A stretch of 64,000 bases of DNA from Amphiduros pacificus (taxonomy: Eukaryota > Annelida > Polychaeta > Phyllodocida > Hesionidae). The notes under the pieces were generated by a model, which saw only the letters and a program-made list of their open reading frames with translations, was not told the DNA's origin and ran no database searches. This document shows, piece by piece, positions 10,298 through 21,212 of this stretch. The stretch lies in assembly GCA_949316495.1 (NCBI GenBank), contig OX439011.1, forward strand, positions 19,311,995-19,375,994, read 5' to 3'. Position numbers and translations under genes: made by a program. Numbering within the stretch: the stretch's first letter is position 1; each line of letters begins with the position of its first letter.

Positions 10298-12284
10298 CTT
10301 CTACCAAAGGAATATACCAATCAAACAAGGCACACTTCTTAACCAATGGGTTCCAAGACCTTTCACTTTGAGGGTCATACAGAAATTCATAATTGATTTC
10401 CTTATAGACACGTTCTTGTATAGAATACACTGGCCACTTTGATGAGGTCAGGTCTCCAGAATCATTGATATTAGGGTCACTGAAAACAAAAACAATAGAA
10501 TCAGAGATTCACAAAGCACAAGACATTGGGAGATTCATATTGAAGGTGATTAGTAAATTGATTAATCATTGTGATTAAATACATTTTTTCACTTTGAGAA
10601 TATCATAAGAGATTCACATATCACAAGAGATTTGCAGGTAAGGGATAAGAGATTTACAGGTCATAAGGGATTACAGGTCATAACAGATTTACTTATCAAA
10701 GAGATTCAATTGTCATAAAAGATGCACAAATCACGGAAAACTTTACATATCATGAGAGATTCACATATCGTGGGAGATTCACTAATTTGAACATGACAAT
10801 AATATAACTCACAGACATTAAATGGTTTTGAAGGATATGCAGACCCATATGGGATAATGCATGAAATAAACTCACCCTGTTTTAGCAAAATTAGCCCAGT
10901 GTCTCATCATTTCAAAGGATACCTGTTTATCCTCAGGAGTATACCCAAAAGGCATGGGAGGATTGGGATTATAAGGATAACCAAACACCATAGGTATGTC
11001 ATCCCCATGGACCACTCCCATCCACTCAGGGTAGATATGATTCACATATCTCTGACTAAAAACATAGAAATACACATTCAAGCCAGCTTGGGTGTAGTAG
11101 TCTGCTATTTCATGGAGATAACATGAAAAAGTAGCTAATGAGACAGAAAGGTCCAGATTGGCCATGTTGGCCTCTTTCTCATCAATGTCCTCCCAATTTG
11201 TGAATTCAAATAATAGAGCGTTTATCCCGGCCTCGCCTATGGGATTCTCCAGGGAGGGATAATTAAAAAAGAGTCTTCGCATGCTGTCCTGAAACTGGGT
11301 ACTGTTCATCTGTGTTTGGTTGCCCTGAAGATAGTCAGAGAGAAAGCCTGCCATAAACAAGCTTGCTTCATTTGCCTCTTTGGGTTCCTGAGGTAGAAAG
11401 TCAGTATCAAATACTGGTTGGAATTGCGCTGTGAAAGGGTTACTGGCCTGGTATTCTATGAAAGCACTGAAAGGCAAGGAGAGTAGGCATTCAACCGTAT
11501 CTCCAGAAGAACTATTTCCACATCCCAGAGCATCCGCCATGACACCAGATCTGATATCACCCTTACTCTTAGAAAAGGCAGTGTTCATTGGTGCTCCACT
11601 CTGTAGTATGGCAGTGGAGAATAACCCGCTACTATAAGGGGACAGCAGATGCATCCCCACAGAGGATCCCCCAGCCGATTGCCCAAACAAGTTCACCTTT
11701 TGGGCATCTCCCTTAAAATTGGCAATATTATTCCTCACCCACTCCAGACCCATGACCTGGTCCATCATTCCTTGATTTCCAGGCATGTCCTTATTATCCA
11801 GGGACATGAACCCCAGAGAACCAACACGATAGGCGATATTCACCACAATCACATCATTAAATGCTGCAAGGTAACTTCCATCATAATAAAAATTAATATA
11901 TCCAGCTACGAAGCCACCTCCATATATGTTGACCATCACAGCTTTGCCTTCCTTGCCAGAATGGGGGACAAATACATTGAGGTATAAACAGTCTTCATCA
12001 TTGGGTAGTGTTGTCTGCTGTGGGCATGCTGGTGGTTCCTTAATGGCCTGGTATACTTCACTCCAAGGTGTAGCTGGTTGGGGCCATTTGAATCGCCTCT
12101 CTTGTGTGGGTGGAGCTGCAAAGGGTATGCCAAGAAAAACATCTACTGTGCCAATACCGTCTGGTAGTATGACCCTGGAGCCCTGCACGGGACCATACTC
12201 TGTGTTCACCACATCAGTTAACTCAGTAGCACTCACAACTGCTACAAAGAGTAACAGGCAATTAAACAGTCTCACTGAAGCCAT
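10298..12284 (-). CDS. Secreted carboxylesterase (type B), two exons, 3-prime end missing
   Basis: Alpha/beta-hydrolase of the carboxylesterase/cholinesterase family, probably hydrolysing carboxylic esters outside the cell or in the secretory pathway. Exon 1 runs 12284-10876 and exon 2 runs 10479-10298. The donor (GTGAGT), the acceptor (TTTTCAG) and the phases agree and rebuild the family motif FAKTGDPN. I prefer the ATG at 12284 (A at -3, G at +4), followed by a signal peptide LFNCLLLFVAVVSA; another in-frame ATG lies nine codons upstream. Family marks: EDCLYLNVFVP, oxyanion-hole GGG, nucleophile elbow FGQSAGGSS and the His region VVHGDDIPMVFG. The usual catalytic Glu segment reads AGFLSDYLQG, so the acid may be Asp or lie elsewhere. 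Exon 2 ends with a GTAAGA donor after PLVEG, so at least one more exon is needed. The substrate is unknown. Confidence 0.9.
10490..10790. repeat. Degenerate ~20-bp repeat in carboxylesterase intron
   Basis: Repeated variants of AGAGATTCACATATCA and AGAGATTTACAGGTCATA fill most of the intron between the two exons. Copies are diverged and irregular in length. Confidence 0.6.
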
Positions 12285-12412
12285 CCTTATTGATTCAGTT
12301 GATTTCAACAAGACACTAATATACTAAATAGGTGCTGAAATAGACATGACTCACATATGCAATGATAAGCTACTATTTGATAAGAAACTTATCTATGAGA
12401 TTAAGCTAGATT

Positions 12413-12775
12413 TCAGTGCAGAGGGTTATGTAAGTTGGAGGCTATGTCTTGCACAATTAGGGGCAGAAATATCATGACAATGGACGATTTATAATTGTTC
12501 CAAGCACTTAAGCCCAAGCAAGCAGATTTTGTGTTTCCTGTGTTTTTCTTCAGAAGATCATTGTAGATGAGATGTTGTCTACCACTGGTCGATTTACCAT
12601 GTGATGGTTCCCATAGTATTAAATTACTTGCAGCTAGGTTGTTGTCTCTTATGCAGTGACCAGCTAACTTCATTCTTCTATTGCATACTTTCTCTGATAT
12701 TCTAGGTAGGTTGCCATAAAGGTCTTCGTGGGTCATTGATAAAACTAAGTTATGCAAGGAGAGGTATATGTTTGT
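12413..12775 (-). mobile_element. LINE ORF2 C-terminal remnant
   Basis: The minus-strand translation carries EDLYGNLPRISEKVCNRRMK, then LAGHCIRD and LILWEPSHGKSTSGR. This is the C-terminal tail of a LINE reverse-transcriptase polyprotein (LYG.LP...RR...GH..R...LW.P.HG...GR). No endonuclease or RT core is visible, so it is a fragment. Its family differs from the LINE at 1.8-8.2 kb and from that at 29.2-30.0 kb; an RTE-type element is possible but unproven. Confidence 0.7.
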
Positions 12776-13330
12776 AAACCTGGCAATATCCATATTCTTT
12801 CTCATCGGTCGAAATCATTTGGATTATATAGAGATGCAATTTGCTGCATCATGTCTCTTTTATCAACATTCTCTGCACCCCTGAATGATAAATGATTTCC
12901 CCATAGAAGTGGGTGATGTGCATATTTGTCTGTGAGTTCTTTGATATAAGTTGAGATTTTGTTGATTGCAATTGTTTGCATGAATATCTTATCTCTGGGT
13001 CCACCCACTCGGTCATTTTCAATGATATCTATTTTGGGACAAACCATTGATTATTTTGGGGGTGAGGATTTGGAAAAGAGTTGGTAAGTGCCTTTATTCC
13101 TATTAGATGAATGTATCACTACATATCACTGTTACTTTAAAGGTCTAAGCTATATTTAGTTTTACACTCTACCCCTCTTGAATGATTAATGGTACATCCT
13201 TAAAACAAAATTTCTCCATATATGGAATTAATGAAAATACCATATTCGATAAAAGATTTTCCCTTATTGTCAAATACAACCACTTTATCACACACTTTTA
13301 GTTACGATCCTGTTCCAATGTTAGAATTAT
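12776..13330 (-). repeat. Dispersed repeat, copy 1
   Basis: This segment recurs in part at 15352-15490 (shared AACCTGGCAATATCCATATT and TTGCATCATGT) and at 19440-19995 (shared ATTGTTTGCATGA, ATCTCTGGGT and CCACTTTATCA). It contains a minus-strand open stretch (13047-12802) with LLWGNHLSFRGAENVDKRDM, which I do not recognise. It abuts the LINE tail at 12413-12775 and may be part of the same element. Confidence 0.65.
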
Positions 13331-15116
13331 AAAACAAAGCAATACTTTTTTAATTAAACTAACAAAATTTGGCAGTAACATTTTCATTAATATGAATCAA
13401 TTTGAATCTAGTCATAACTAAACATTACAAAATAAATGCTGGTGTGAAACCATTGAATATAATGTCTTATTCTATCACAAAGAAAGAAGCAGAAATCAGA
13501 AATAGACCTGATTGTAATGTCAACTTTAATGTCAAGTTTTATCTAAAAAGAGGTATACAATGAATTTAGTCCATGAACCAAAACATATCTCCATATTTAT
13601 TCACTCCATCACTTGGGCCACCAATTTTTTCACATGGTGCACACATCCTATATAATACAGGTCAATGCCAATAGTTCTGAGCAAGGGTGTGTTAGTTAAG
13701 CTGTCTGCAGTCCCATTCCTTATCTACAGCACTGGGTACACTTTTATGTGGCTCCTATCATACATATATCAGGTCTTGCACCTTCCAACAATTTCCATCA
13801 TTTATTACAATTTCCCAAAGGTGCTTAGACGATAGATTTCTTTGACAAATTGGCTGTCAACCTAAATTGCCTGTAGACTGCCCAATGTCTGGGAAATTGT
13901 GTGGTGTCCAGGCAATATGTGGTTGGTGCTCGTTTTGTTGTGCAATGCCAGTATCTAATGTCACCACACTCAAATTTCCTGCCACCCAGAACAATGGCCA
14001 TTTCTTTCTTCATGGTTGTCACCCACCACAAATGTGATTTGGACAATTAGCAAGTAACTTTTAACATGCCTGACAATAACTTGACCTATCCAACCAATCA
14101 GAGCACAATGGCCTGTAGCTCATGAATAACTGATGAATATTCATGACAAGTAGCTACCGCTTTAAGATCCTAGTGCTATCTCAGCCCCTGATGTGAGGAG
14201 GGGAAGGGGAAGTTTTCACCAAAATTGCAATTTAATGACTGATGAAGTTTACACAATAAATTAAACTTCTTGAAAAGGTTTTAAATAGATTTAGTGTAAA
14301 TAAAGCATTGTAAAGCATTTCTTTTAATAAATCATCCATTTACACACATATAAGTATAAAGATTAGGATGTGTGCACCCAAAGAAAAAAAGTCCCATCAG
14401 ACTGAAAAGAAAATGGAGATATATTTTGGTTCAGAAAAGAAATTGAGAATGGCCAAGTGCCCGGTAAGAAAATCAACAAATCTTCTTTCCTCCACCCCTC
14501 ACAATGAATAGCGGTCCATCCCTAAACTGTATATAAGAATGATTTTCAAATCCACCAGATTGCAATACGCATGAATAAACCCCATGAATAAATAATCCCC
14601 CATGAATAAATAATATCATCCACTCACCTGAATGAAAAGTGGTCCATCCCTAAACTGTATATTAGAATGCTTCTCAACTTAACAAAGCTGGAACAAAACC
14701 ACTGTTCAAAGGATGCTACTATAAGCCTCTTGGAAAGATTCCCCAGTCTGACACAAATACCCCTAATATATTACTAACAGGTACATTTCAATGTACTAGA
14801 TATCACATGGGAGAATATGTCCTATTATAAGCCAAGCCCTGCATATGGGATTGACCTAAATACAGCAATGGTTGATACTTTTAACGAACATTGCCTCACA
14901 CAAGTAAAACCTCACCCAACCAGTTCCGTGAGGCTACGAAATGTACATATCTTTCAACTGAATATTACATTTGGAAAACACCAGTTCCATTTTAGAGTAA
15001 AAAGTTGATTTAACCTGCAATGAAGCCCTCTTCATGTTCTGAGCAGTTGTGTGAGGCTACAATATGCACATTTCTTTCAAATTATTGCAAGATGACAATG
15101 TCTAGAATATCTAAAA
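13331..15116. other. No gene seen
   Basis: AT-rich unique-looking DNA without a supported gene. One block, GAATRRNRGTCCATCCCTAAACTGTATATNAGAATG, spaced here by mismatches, occurs twice (about 14507 and 14633), a short local duplication. Confidence 0.4.
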
Positions 15117-15351
<235 letters not shown>

Positions 15352-15490
15352 AAACCTGGCAATATCCATATTTTTTCACATTAGTCCAAATCAATTGGAC
15401 TGTATAGAAATGCATTTTGTTGCATCATGTTTGTTTCATCAACTTTCTCTGCACCCCAAGTATTTGATTTCTATTAAGAGTCAACTCATT
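15352..15490 (-). repeat. Dispersed repeat, copy 2 (partial)
   Basis: Aligns with 12776-12900 (AACCTGGCAATATCCATATT, then TGCATCATGT and TTCTCTGCACCCC). The left break is exactly at the microsatellite. Confidence 0.7.
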
Positions 15491-15813
15491 GAGTACATAT
15501 AAACACATTAGCTCCCTATGAAACTAACAGCCTACTGGACTACTTTCCACATGAAAATATGGACCACTCCAGTCACTGACTTTGTTTGTTTTATTACAAT
15601 CTTCTGTTTTATGAAATCAAGTTAAATAATAAAGAGTGTTTGGGCAAAAAAACAACTTATAAAAATGATTAATACAGATGTTGACTATTTGTGTGATTTA
15701 CTAGTGAGAAAGTCAAATCATACTTTTCAACATGGCTCATTCGGTGAGACATCTGTCTCCCATGCTCCCATGCATAGGGAATCTGAAAAGCTAAGATAGT
15801 GTCGAAATTGTGT

Positions 15814-16183
15814 GATGTGATTAACGCAATGTCAACTCTCTCTTTACTCATATACAACTATATATAGTAATGCTATATATAGACACATGGCTGAGATCAA
15901 ACCTATTTTTATCATTTGGTTTGCAGACAGCTCATGCTCCCATGTTCAATTCCAAATTGGGACAAGTCATTATCTTTTCATGCTGAAGATGAAGATGTGA
16001 TGTGATTAATGCAATGTCAACTCTCTCTTTACTCATATACAACTATATATAGTAATGCTATATATAGACACATGGCTGAGATCAAACCTATTTTTATCAT
16101 TTGGTTTGCATACAGCTCATGCTCCCATGTTCAATTCCAAATTGGGACAAGTCATTATCTTTTCATGCTGAAGATGAAATCTT
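15814..16183. repeat. 185-bp tandem duplication
   Basis: Two adjacent copies with a 185-bp period, differing at only a few bases (for example ACGCAATG versus ATGCAATG). Both contain the palindrome ACTATATATAGTAATGCTAT. The near identity suggests a recent duplication or an assembly duplication. Confidence 0.9.
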
Positions 16184-16753
16184 CATTTTGAAGTTTTATC
16201 TTACCAATATGCACATCACAACTTTTAGGATTGAAATATGTTTGTATTGATAGAAAGTATAAAAATAATGACTTCATACAAAATATAGGTGAAATCTTCA
16301 TGTTGGGATCGTATTTAAGCAATATGAAATTTAGAGCATATACCTTTTTTTGTTTATTTTTTTTTCTTTTGCAAATGGAGAAATATACAAAAAAACAAAA
16401 TGTCTTTACACAGAAAACGAAGATGCCATCAATATATTGCCATCAATTTATTATGAGCAATTTCTATGCTAAAGGTCTGGGGTTTGAAACCATATTGGGA
16501 AAAGTTACTCTCCATAGCAGAGCCAGGATTTATACCTAGCTCTGCAATAATTGACCATAATCAGTGAGTACTGAGAGGTCACGCCCATAACAAGCTTCTT
16601 TTAGAAGCCAATAGACACCAAGTAAAAGGTTTTGTCACATGTAATAACACATGTACAGCCAATCGGTATCCCTGTTTTGGTAAGAAAGTGACAACAACAA
16701 CAAATACATGTGCAAGTATAACTCAGTCAACTGGTGTCAGTGTTTTGGATGTG

Positions 16754-17302
16754 TGTGAAGTTTGTTACTTATTCACTTTTCACAGTTCATTATTCAGATT
16801 TTTTTCAAAATCAATAGATGAGGTTGTCAACATGTTATATTTGCAATATTTTCTTCAAACTTATCACATGTTAAGGGTGTTTAAATATTTGTGACCTTTG
16901 AATTGATCTGCGCTAGTATTATTTTTTGTTTTTTTTAATATTATAAGCTAAGCTTGATTAATAATCAAAATTTTAAAATTGTATGTGGCACCATCTTGTA
17001 ACTATCCATTGTGCTGGGAAAATATTTTATTGCTAGCATTTTTGGACACCCCTCAACTATCATGTAAAATTTGGTGACCTTTGTATTGACCTGTGTTGGT
17101 TTTTCCTCTTGTTTCATATAATGTGTTGATAATTTTGTTCTTTAGGATTTTCATTAATATGAAGTGCCACAAAATACATCCCATTGACATTTTGAAAACA
17201 ATATTGCAAATATGACATGTTTACAACCTCATCTATCCATTTTGAAAAAATCTTAATAATGAACTGTGAAAAGTGAATAAGTAACAAACTTCACAATTCT
17301 TT
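16754..17302. repeat. Inverted duplication with ~330-bp loop
   Basis: An arm at about 16754-16861 (GTGAAGTTTGTTACTTATTC onward) returns as its reverse complement at about 17190-17302. The arms share roughly 110 bp with scattered differences. It may be an old fold-back element or an inverted local duplication. No target duplication was identified. Confidence 0.7.
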
Positions 17303-18073
17303 GTTTGGGCAGAAAGTGAGTGCACCTGATGTGTGTGCGTAAGCCAATTGGGCGGGCATTGTGAGTGCACATGTGCAAAGACCACCAATTGCCCACCTAT
17401 CTGTGGATTATGCAATTGACCTTGCAGAGTAGATTGAAACAGTGTCATGCCTATTACGGCAGAGGTAGTATATGACTCTACCTCGCCATGCTGAGTAGGG
17501 AAAAGTATGATGAAGGTGAAATCTTTATATTGGGGTTCTGTTTGAGTGATATGCACTTCAGAAACATAAATTGATTTGTTTATTGCAAATGTAGAAGAAT
17601 ATAAAATAATAGAAATTACTTAATACCTAAAAATATATGAAATTTTCATATTGGGATAATGATTGAGCTCCAATTATGTCAGAACATAAAGAATTAAATA
17701 TGTTTTTCATCTTTATATTCGATTTTATTTCAGCTCAGACATGTTTACAAAGAAACTATAGCATGGAGCCAATTTCAAAATTTTATCATGGATTTTAAAC
17801 TTCCAGTAAGTTGATCATGAGGCATGTATGCATATATCCAGTCAACTGATGATATGATTTGACCTTTTAACATGTCTTGATTGCTCATTTTCCCTTGATC
17901 CACATTTCAACAATGAATGTATCTATTAAAGGTGTTATGACAATTCATCAACCCTTAACACATACACGCAAACAATGCTCATTCTTAAATATGTTCCATC
18001 AGATTGGAAGATTATTTATTCCAAAACAATATTCAAAATCTTCAAAATGTGGAATTGTCAATATTTTAACACT

Positions 18074-18278
18074 GGCTGTACACGATTGGCACCCGCCGTC
18101 TAGCCAGCGGCGAGAGCGGCAGATCGCCGGATCCTCCATTTTGTCCCGCCGAATTCGCCGAGGGTATTCAGAGGGCGGAGGTCGGCGTCCGCCGCCTTCC
18201 ACCACCGGAACCCGCCAGTTCAATCGTGGAGAAACGGGATAACCCGGGCTAACTTGCCGGACCCAATCGTGTACAGCC
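18074..18278. mobile_element. GC-rich MITE, copy 1
   Basis: A 205-bp block with perfect 16-bp terminal inverted repeats GGCTGTACACGATTGG / CCAATCGTGTACAGCC. It is much more GC-rich than its surroundings and has no coding capacity. A second copy lies at 19126-19285. I could not define a target-site duplication, so the superfamily is open. Confidence 0.82.
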
Positions 18279-18498
18279 CATGTCAGTCATAATGGAAATC
18301 AACACGTCACATGTGCATTTCTCTGTTTTGCAGTGAGATCAGTCAATAATGCATTAGACTATGCTAGTCCAAATATCTATATTAGGACTATCAAGGAAAT
18401 CTCGTTGCAATGGGTTTGTGCAGCAGGCAAATAATGTCACTATTTTGGGGGATTGCTCTGATTGGTCACACTGTCCACCAGAGGCACACGCACCACGT

Positions 18499-18512
18499 CG
18501 CCCTCTGGTGGA
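18499..18512 (-). promoter_or_regulatory. CTCF-like motif
   Basis: Minus strand TCCACCAGAGGGCG fits the CTCF core. A shorter match (CCACCAGAGG) lies about 20 bp to the left on the plus strand, giving an inverted pair. The string recurs at 8623, so a repeat origin is possible. Confidence 0.3.
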
Positions 18513-18533
18513 GTTTGCTGATTGGTTTAACAG

Positions 18534-18994
18534 TAGTGTTCTCCAATCACCAATCGGCAAAGCCCAGATAGGTGATCTGGAGGGGTTTGTCGAACGTCCA
18601 TGGTCTCTACCAACTCCAACCAAAGAAAAGTTTGGTGGAGTTGATTGAGCTCTAGTGAAGTAAAAACTCGCCCAAGCTGCAAAAACTTTGGTAAACCCGT
18701 TTAAACGTCAAAATTGAACCCGTTTCAACTGCCGTTAAAACGGGTTTGATTCAATTTTTGCAGCTGGCGATTATTATCAAGTATTTATATTTTCTTTATT
18801 TAATGTTATCCAAAAAATAATCAAGCTTTTTTGTGAGATTTTAGACATAATCATACATAAAATATGAATTATCACTTAAACAGTTGGGTATTTAAAAAAT
18901 AACATCTGAACGAGATTATGACAAAAAAGCAAAAATCTCAGACCTCTCCAGATCACCTATCTGGGCTTTGCCGATGGGTGATTGGAGAACACTA
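18534..18994. mobile_element. 461-bp MITE with 9-bp target duplication
   Basis: Terminal inverted repeats of about 55 bp begin TAGTGTTCTCCAATCACC and end GGTGATTGGAGAACACTA. The element is flanked by the perfect direct repeat GTTTAACAG (18525-18533 and 18995-19003), so both ends and the target duplication are defined. The interior holds another inverted repeat (GCTGCAAAAA... / ...TTTTTGCAGC, about 18675-18768) and an AAACGGGTTT-type hairpin. No coding. A 9-bp duplication with long inverted repeats fits Mutator-like elements best, but this is inference. Confidence 0.88.
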
Positions 18995-19125
18995 GTTTAA
19001 CAGGGAACCCAAAACAACGATCAGATATTTCCAGTGACGTGTGACCGGAATTCCGGCCACAGCATACGGGCGAGGTGGTTTACTGTCCTTATATGTTTAT
19101 GGGACAGTTATTTGTGTCTAACAAT

Positions 19126-19285
19126 GGCTGTACACGATTGGCACCCGCCGTCTAGCCGAATTCGCCAAGGGTATTCAGAGGGCGGAGGTCGGCTACCGCC
19201 GCCTTCCACCACCGGCACCCGCCGGCTCAATCGTGGAGAAACTGGATAACCCGGGCTAACATGCCGGACCCAATCGTGTACAGCC
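19126..19285. mobile_element. GC-rich MITE, copy 2
   Basis: Same ends and interior as copy 1 at 18074-18278 but about 45 bp shorter, lacking the segment around GCGGCGAGAGCGGC. Same orientation as copy 1; the 461-bp MITE sits between the two copies. Confidence 0.82.
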
Positions 19286-19439
19286 AAAGCATGTACTCAC
19301 ATGTGCAAGATTACCTCCTGGAAATGGCGTCAATGCCTCCAATATAGTTCTCTAGTTTCACAGTTAACAATATAGAATTACTGATGCCCTGACCTGAGAC
19401 TTTCCTCTTTTTGTCAGGTATGTTGGCTTAAGGGAAAAA

Positions 19440-19995
19440 CATGCAATGCCCTGAATGAAGTGCATATATCTGTGAGTACTTTGATATGGGGAGAGATTTA
19501 TGTATTTGCGATTGTTTGCATGACTATCTCATCTCTGGGTACATTATTTTTTTCCCCAGAGAAACACATATCATTCAAATCACTATTATTTAAAAGCTCC
19601 AAGCTATATCTAATTTTATCAATTTCCTTCCTACACCAAGTGAATGATTAATGGTGTATCCTTAAAACACAATTTCTCTATATATGGAATTATTGAAAAA
19701 TCCATACATGTGGAAATCATGTGTGTTCCAGTCGGTCTGTGGGATTAACATATTGAAATCTAATTGGAATGCATACAATGAGATTTTCCACCAGTTGCTG
19801 TTCAGGTCATCCTGAAGCCAATTAACAATATTTTGCTCTTTTTAATGATAAACCTGTTTGTTTGGCATAATCTTCTCTACATGTTTGTTTCAGATGACAA
19901 GAAATGATTTGGTATTTGACAAAAGATTATCTCTTATTGTCAAAAACAACCACTTTATCAAATGTTTTAAGTTATAATACTGTTCCCATAGCGAC
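19440..19995 (-). repeat. Dispersed repeat, copy 3, interrupted
   Basis: Aligns with 12920-13330: GTGAGTWCTTTGATAT, ATTGTTTGCATGA, ATCTCTGGGT, then AATGATTAATGGT and CCACTTTATCA. About 200 bp at roughly 19700-19905 is absent from copy 1 and looks inserted here or deleted there. Confidence 0.7.
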
Positions 19996-21060
19996 TTAGA
20001 AAAGAGATCAAGAGCTTATAAACATATGTAATAGAACTAAATCTAATAAACTCATGGTCTGTGGTAATCTTTTTCAAGATGTTTTCTGGATGAAGGTGTT
20101 ATTTTTGGCTGAATGAGGCAACTTGATTTAAAGTTTTGTTATCAGTGATGGAATTCATGCTTGGGCCAGCAGTGACGCATCAATTGACACTTTATGCAGT
20201 TGCTATTATAAACAGAGCTATCGCTTATGGTGGGATGGTACATCTTATTGAGTAACATTATTAACTAACAGTTAACTGTCACATATCTTGTAAAACGTAG
20301 GTCAACATCCAAGCTTGTAATTTGAAATGTGTTTCATAAGGTTTTCCATGGGGGCTTGCTGAAAAAGTCATGCTTAAGAAGTTATGCGTCTGTGAACCCT
20401 TACAAATACTCTGAATTTGACATCAATTAAATCAAAAGTGGATGAAGCTGTTATTTTGAATGATGAAACTTGAACTTTATGCTTCATGAAAGAGTTATAC
20501 TTCAGTGGGTACATATCATGTTGTGCAATAAACGTTGATGTGTCTTTCTCAACTGATAAAGGAAATTTTGAAATATTGTAATTTGGTGAAAATGTGTATC
20601 ATAAGGTTCACCATTGGGGCTTGTTGAAAAATTCATGCAATCATAGTTTCTTTTTAAGACAATTTATGGAATAAAACAAAAAAGAATATTGCATGTGAAG
20701 ATTGATGAAATGCCTGAAGAAATATTACTCTTGGCATTTTAATGTAACATTTTCATGCTCATGAGATGCCATATTATTCGTCCAGAGGGTATTGACTGTC
20801 AATGCGTGGTGGAAGGTCGCATTTTGATGGATTTGATCATGATTTTGATCATCAAATACATGGGATTATTTTGATAAAAATCAAGCGCGCTCAACATAAG
20901 AATTAAATTTAAACCTCAGATTGCCAACATTTCTAAGAATTATTTCTTCTGATTATCTTGCAGAAACATTCAGAATACACAAACACAGGATCTCGCTTTG
21001 AATAGCTATGCTCATCCATCCATTCGCTATTCATCACATGAATGCCACTTTGTTTCGAAG
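19996..21060. other. No gene seen; possible GPCR promoter region
   Basis: AT-rich DNA without a supported gene. It contains two partly similar blocks (GTGTTTCATAAGGTTTTCCA at about 20329 and GTGTATCATAAGGTTCACCA at about 20592). It lies upstream of the GPCR and may include its promoter or an upstream untranslated exon; neither was identified. Confidence 0.35.
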
Positions 21061-21191
21061 GATTGGTGGAGTCTGAAGTGTCCAGCTCTTGACACATAAC
21101 AAGTCGAGTGCCCACGAGACACAAGGGGTGCAGCCAACTTCACATATCAAATCAAATCAAGTAAAAAAATCAAATCAAATCAAATCAAATT
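21061..21191 (+). repeat. Dispersed repeat with (AAATC)n tail, next to GPCR start
   Basis: The block GAGTGCCCACGAGACACAAG ... CAGCCAACTTC followed by an (AAATC)n run is homologous, in reverse orientation, to 43573-43720. The tail-like pentanucleotide run suggests a short retroelement. It ends about 22 bp before the GPCR ATG. Confidence 0.65.
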
Positions 21192-21212
21192 GATGCTAAA
21201 ACTGTTGGTAAA

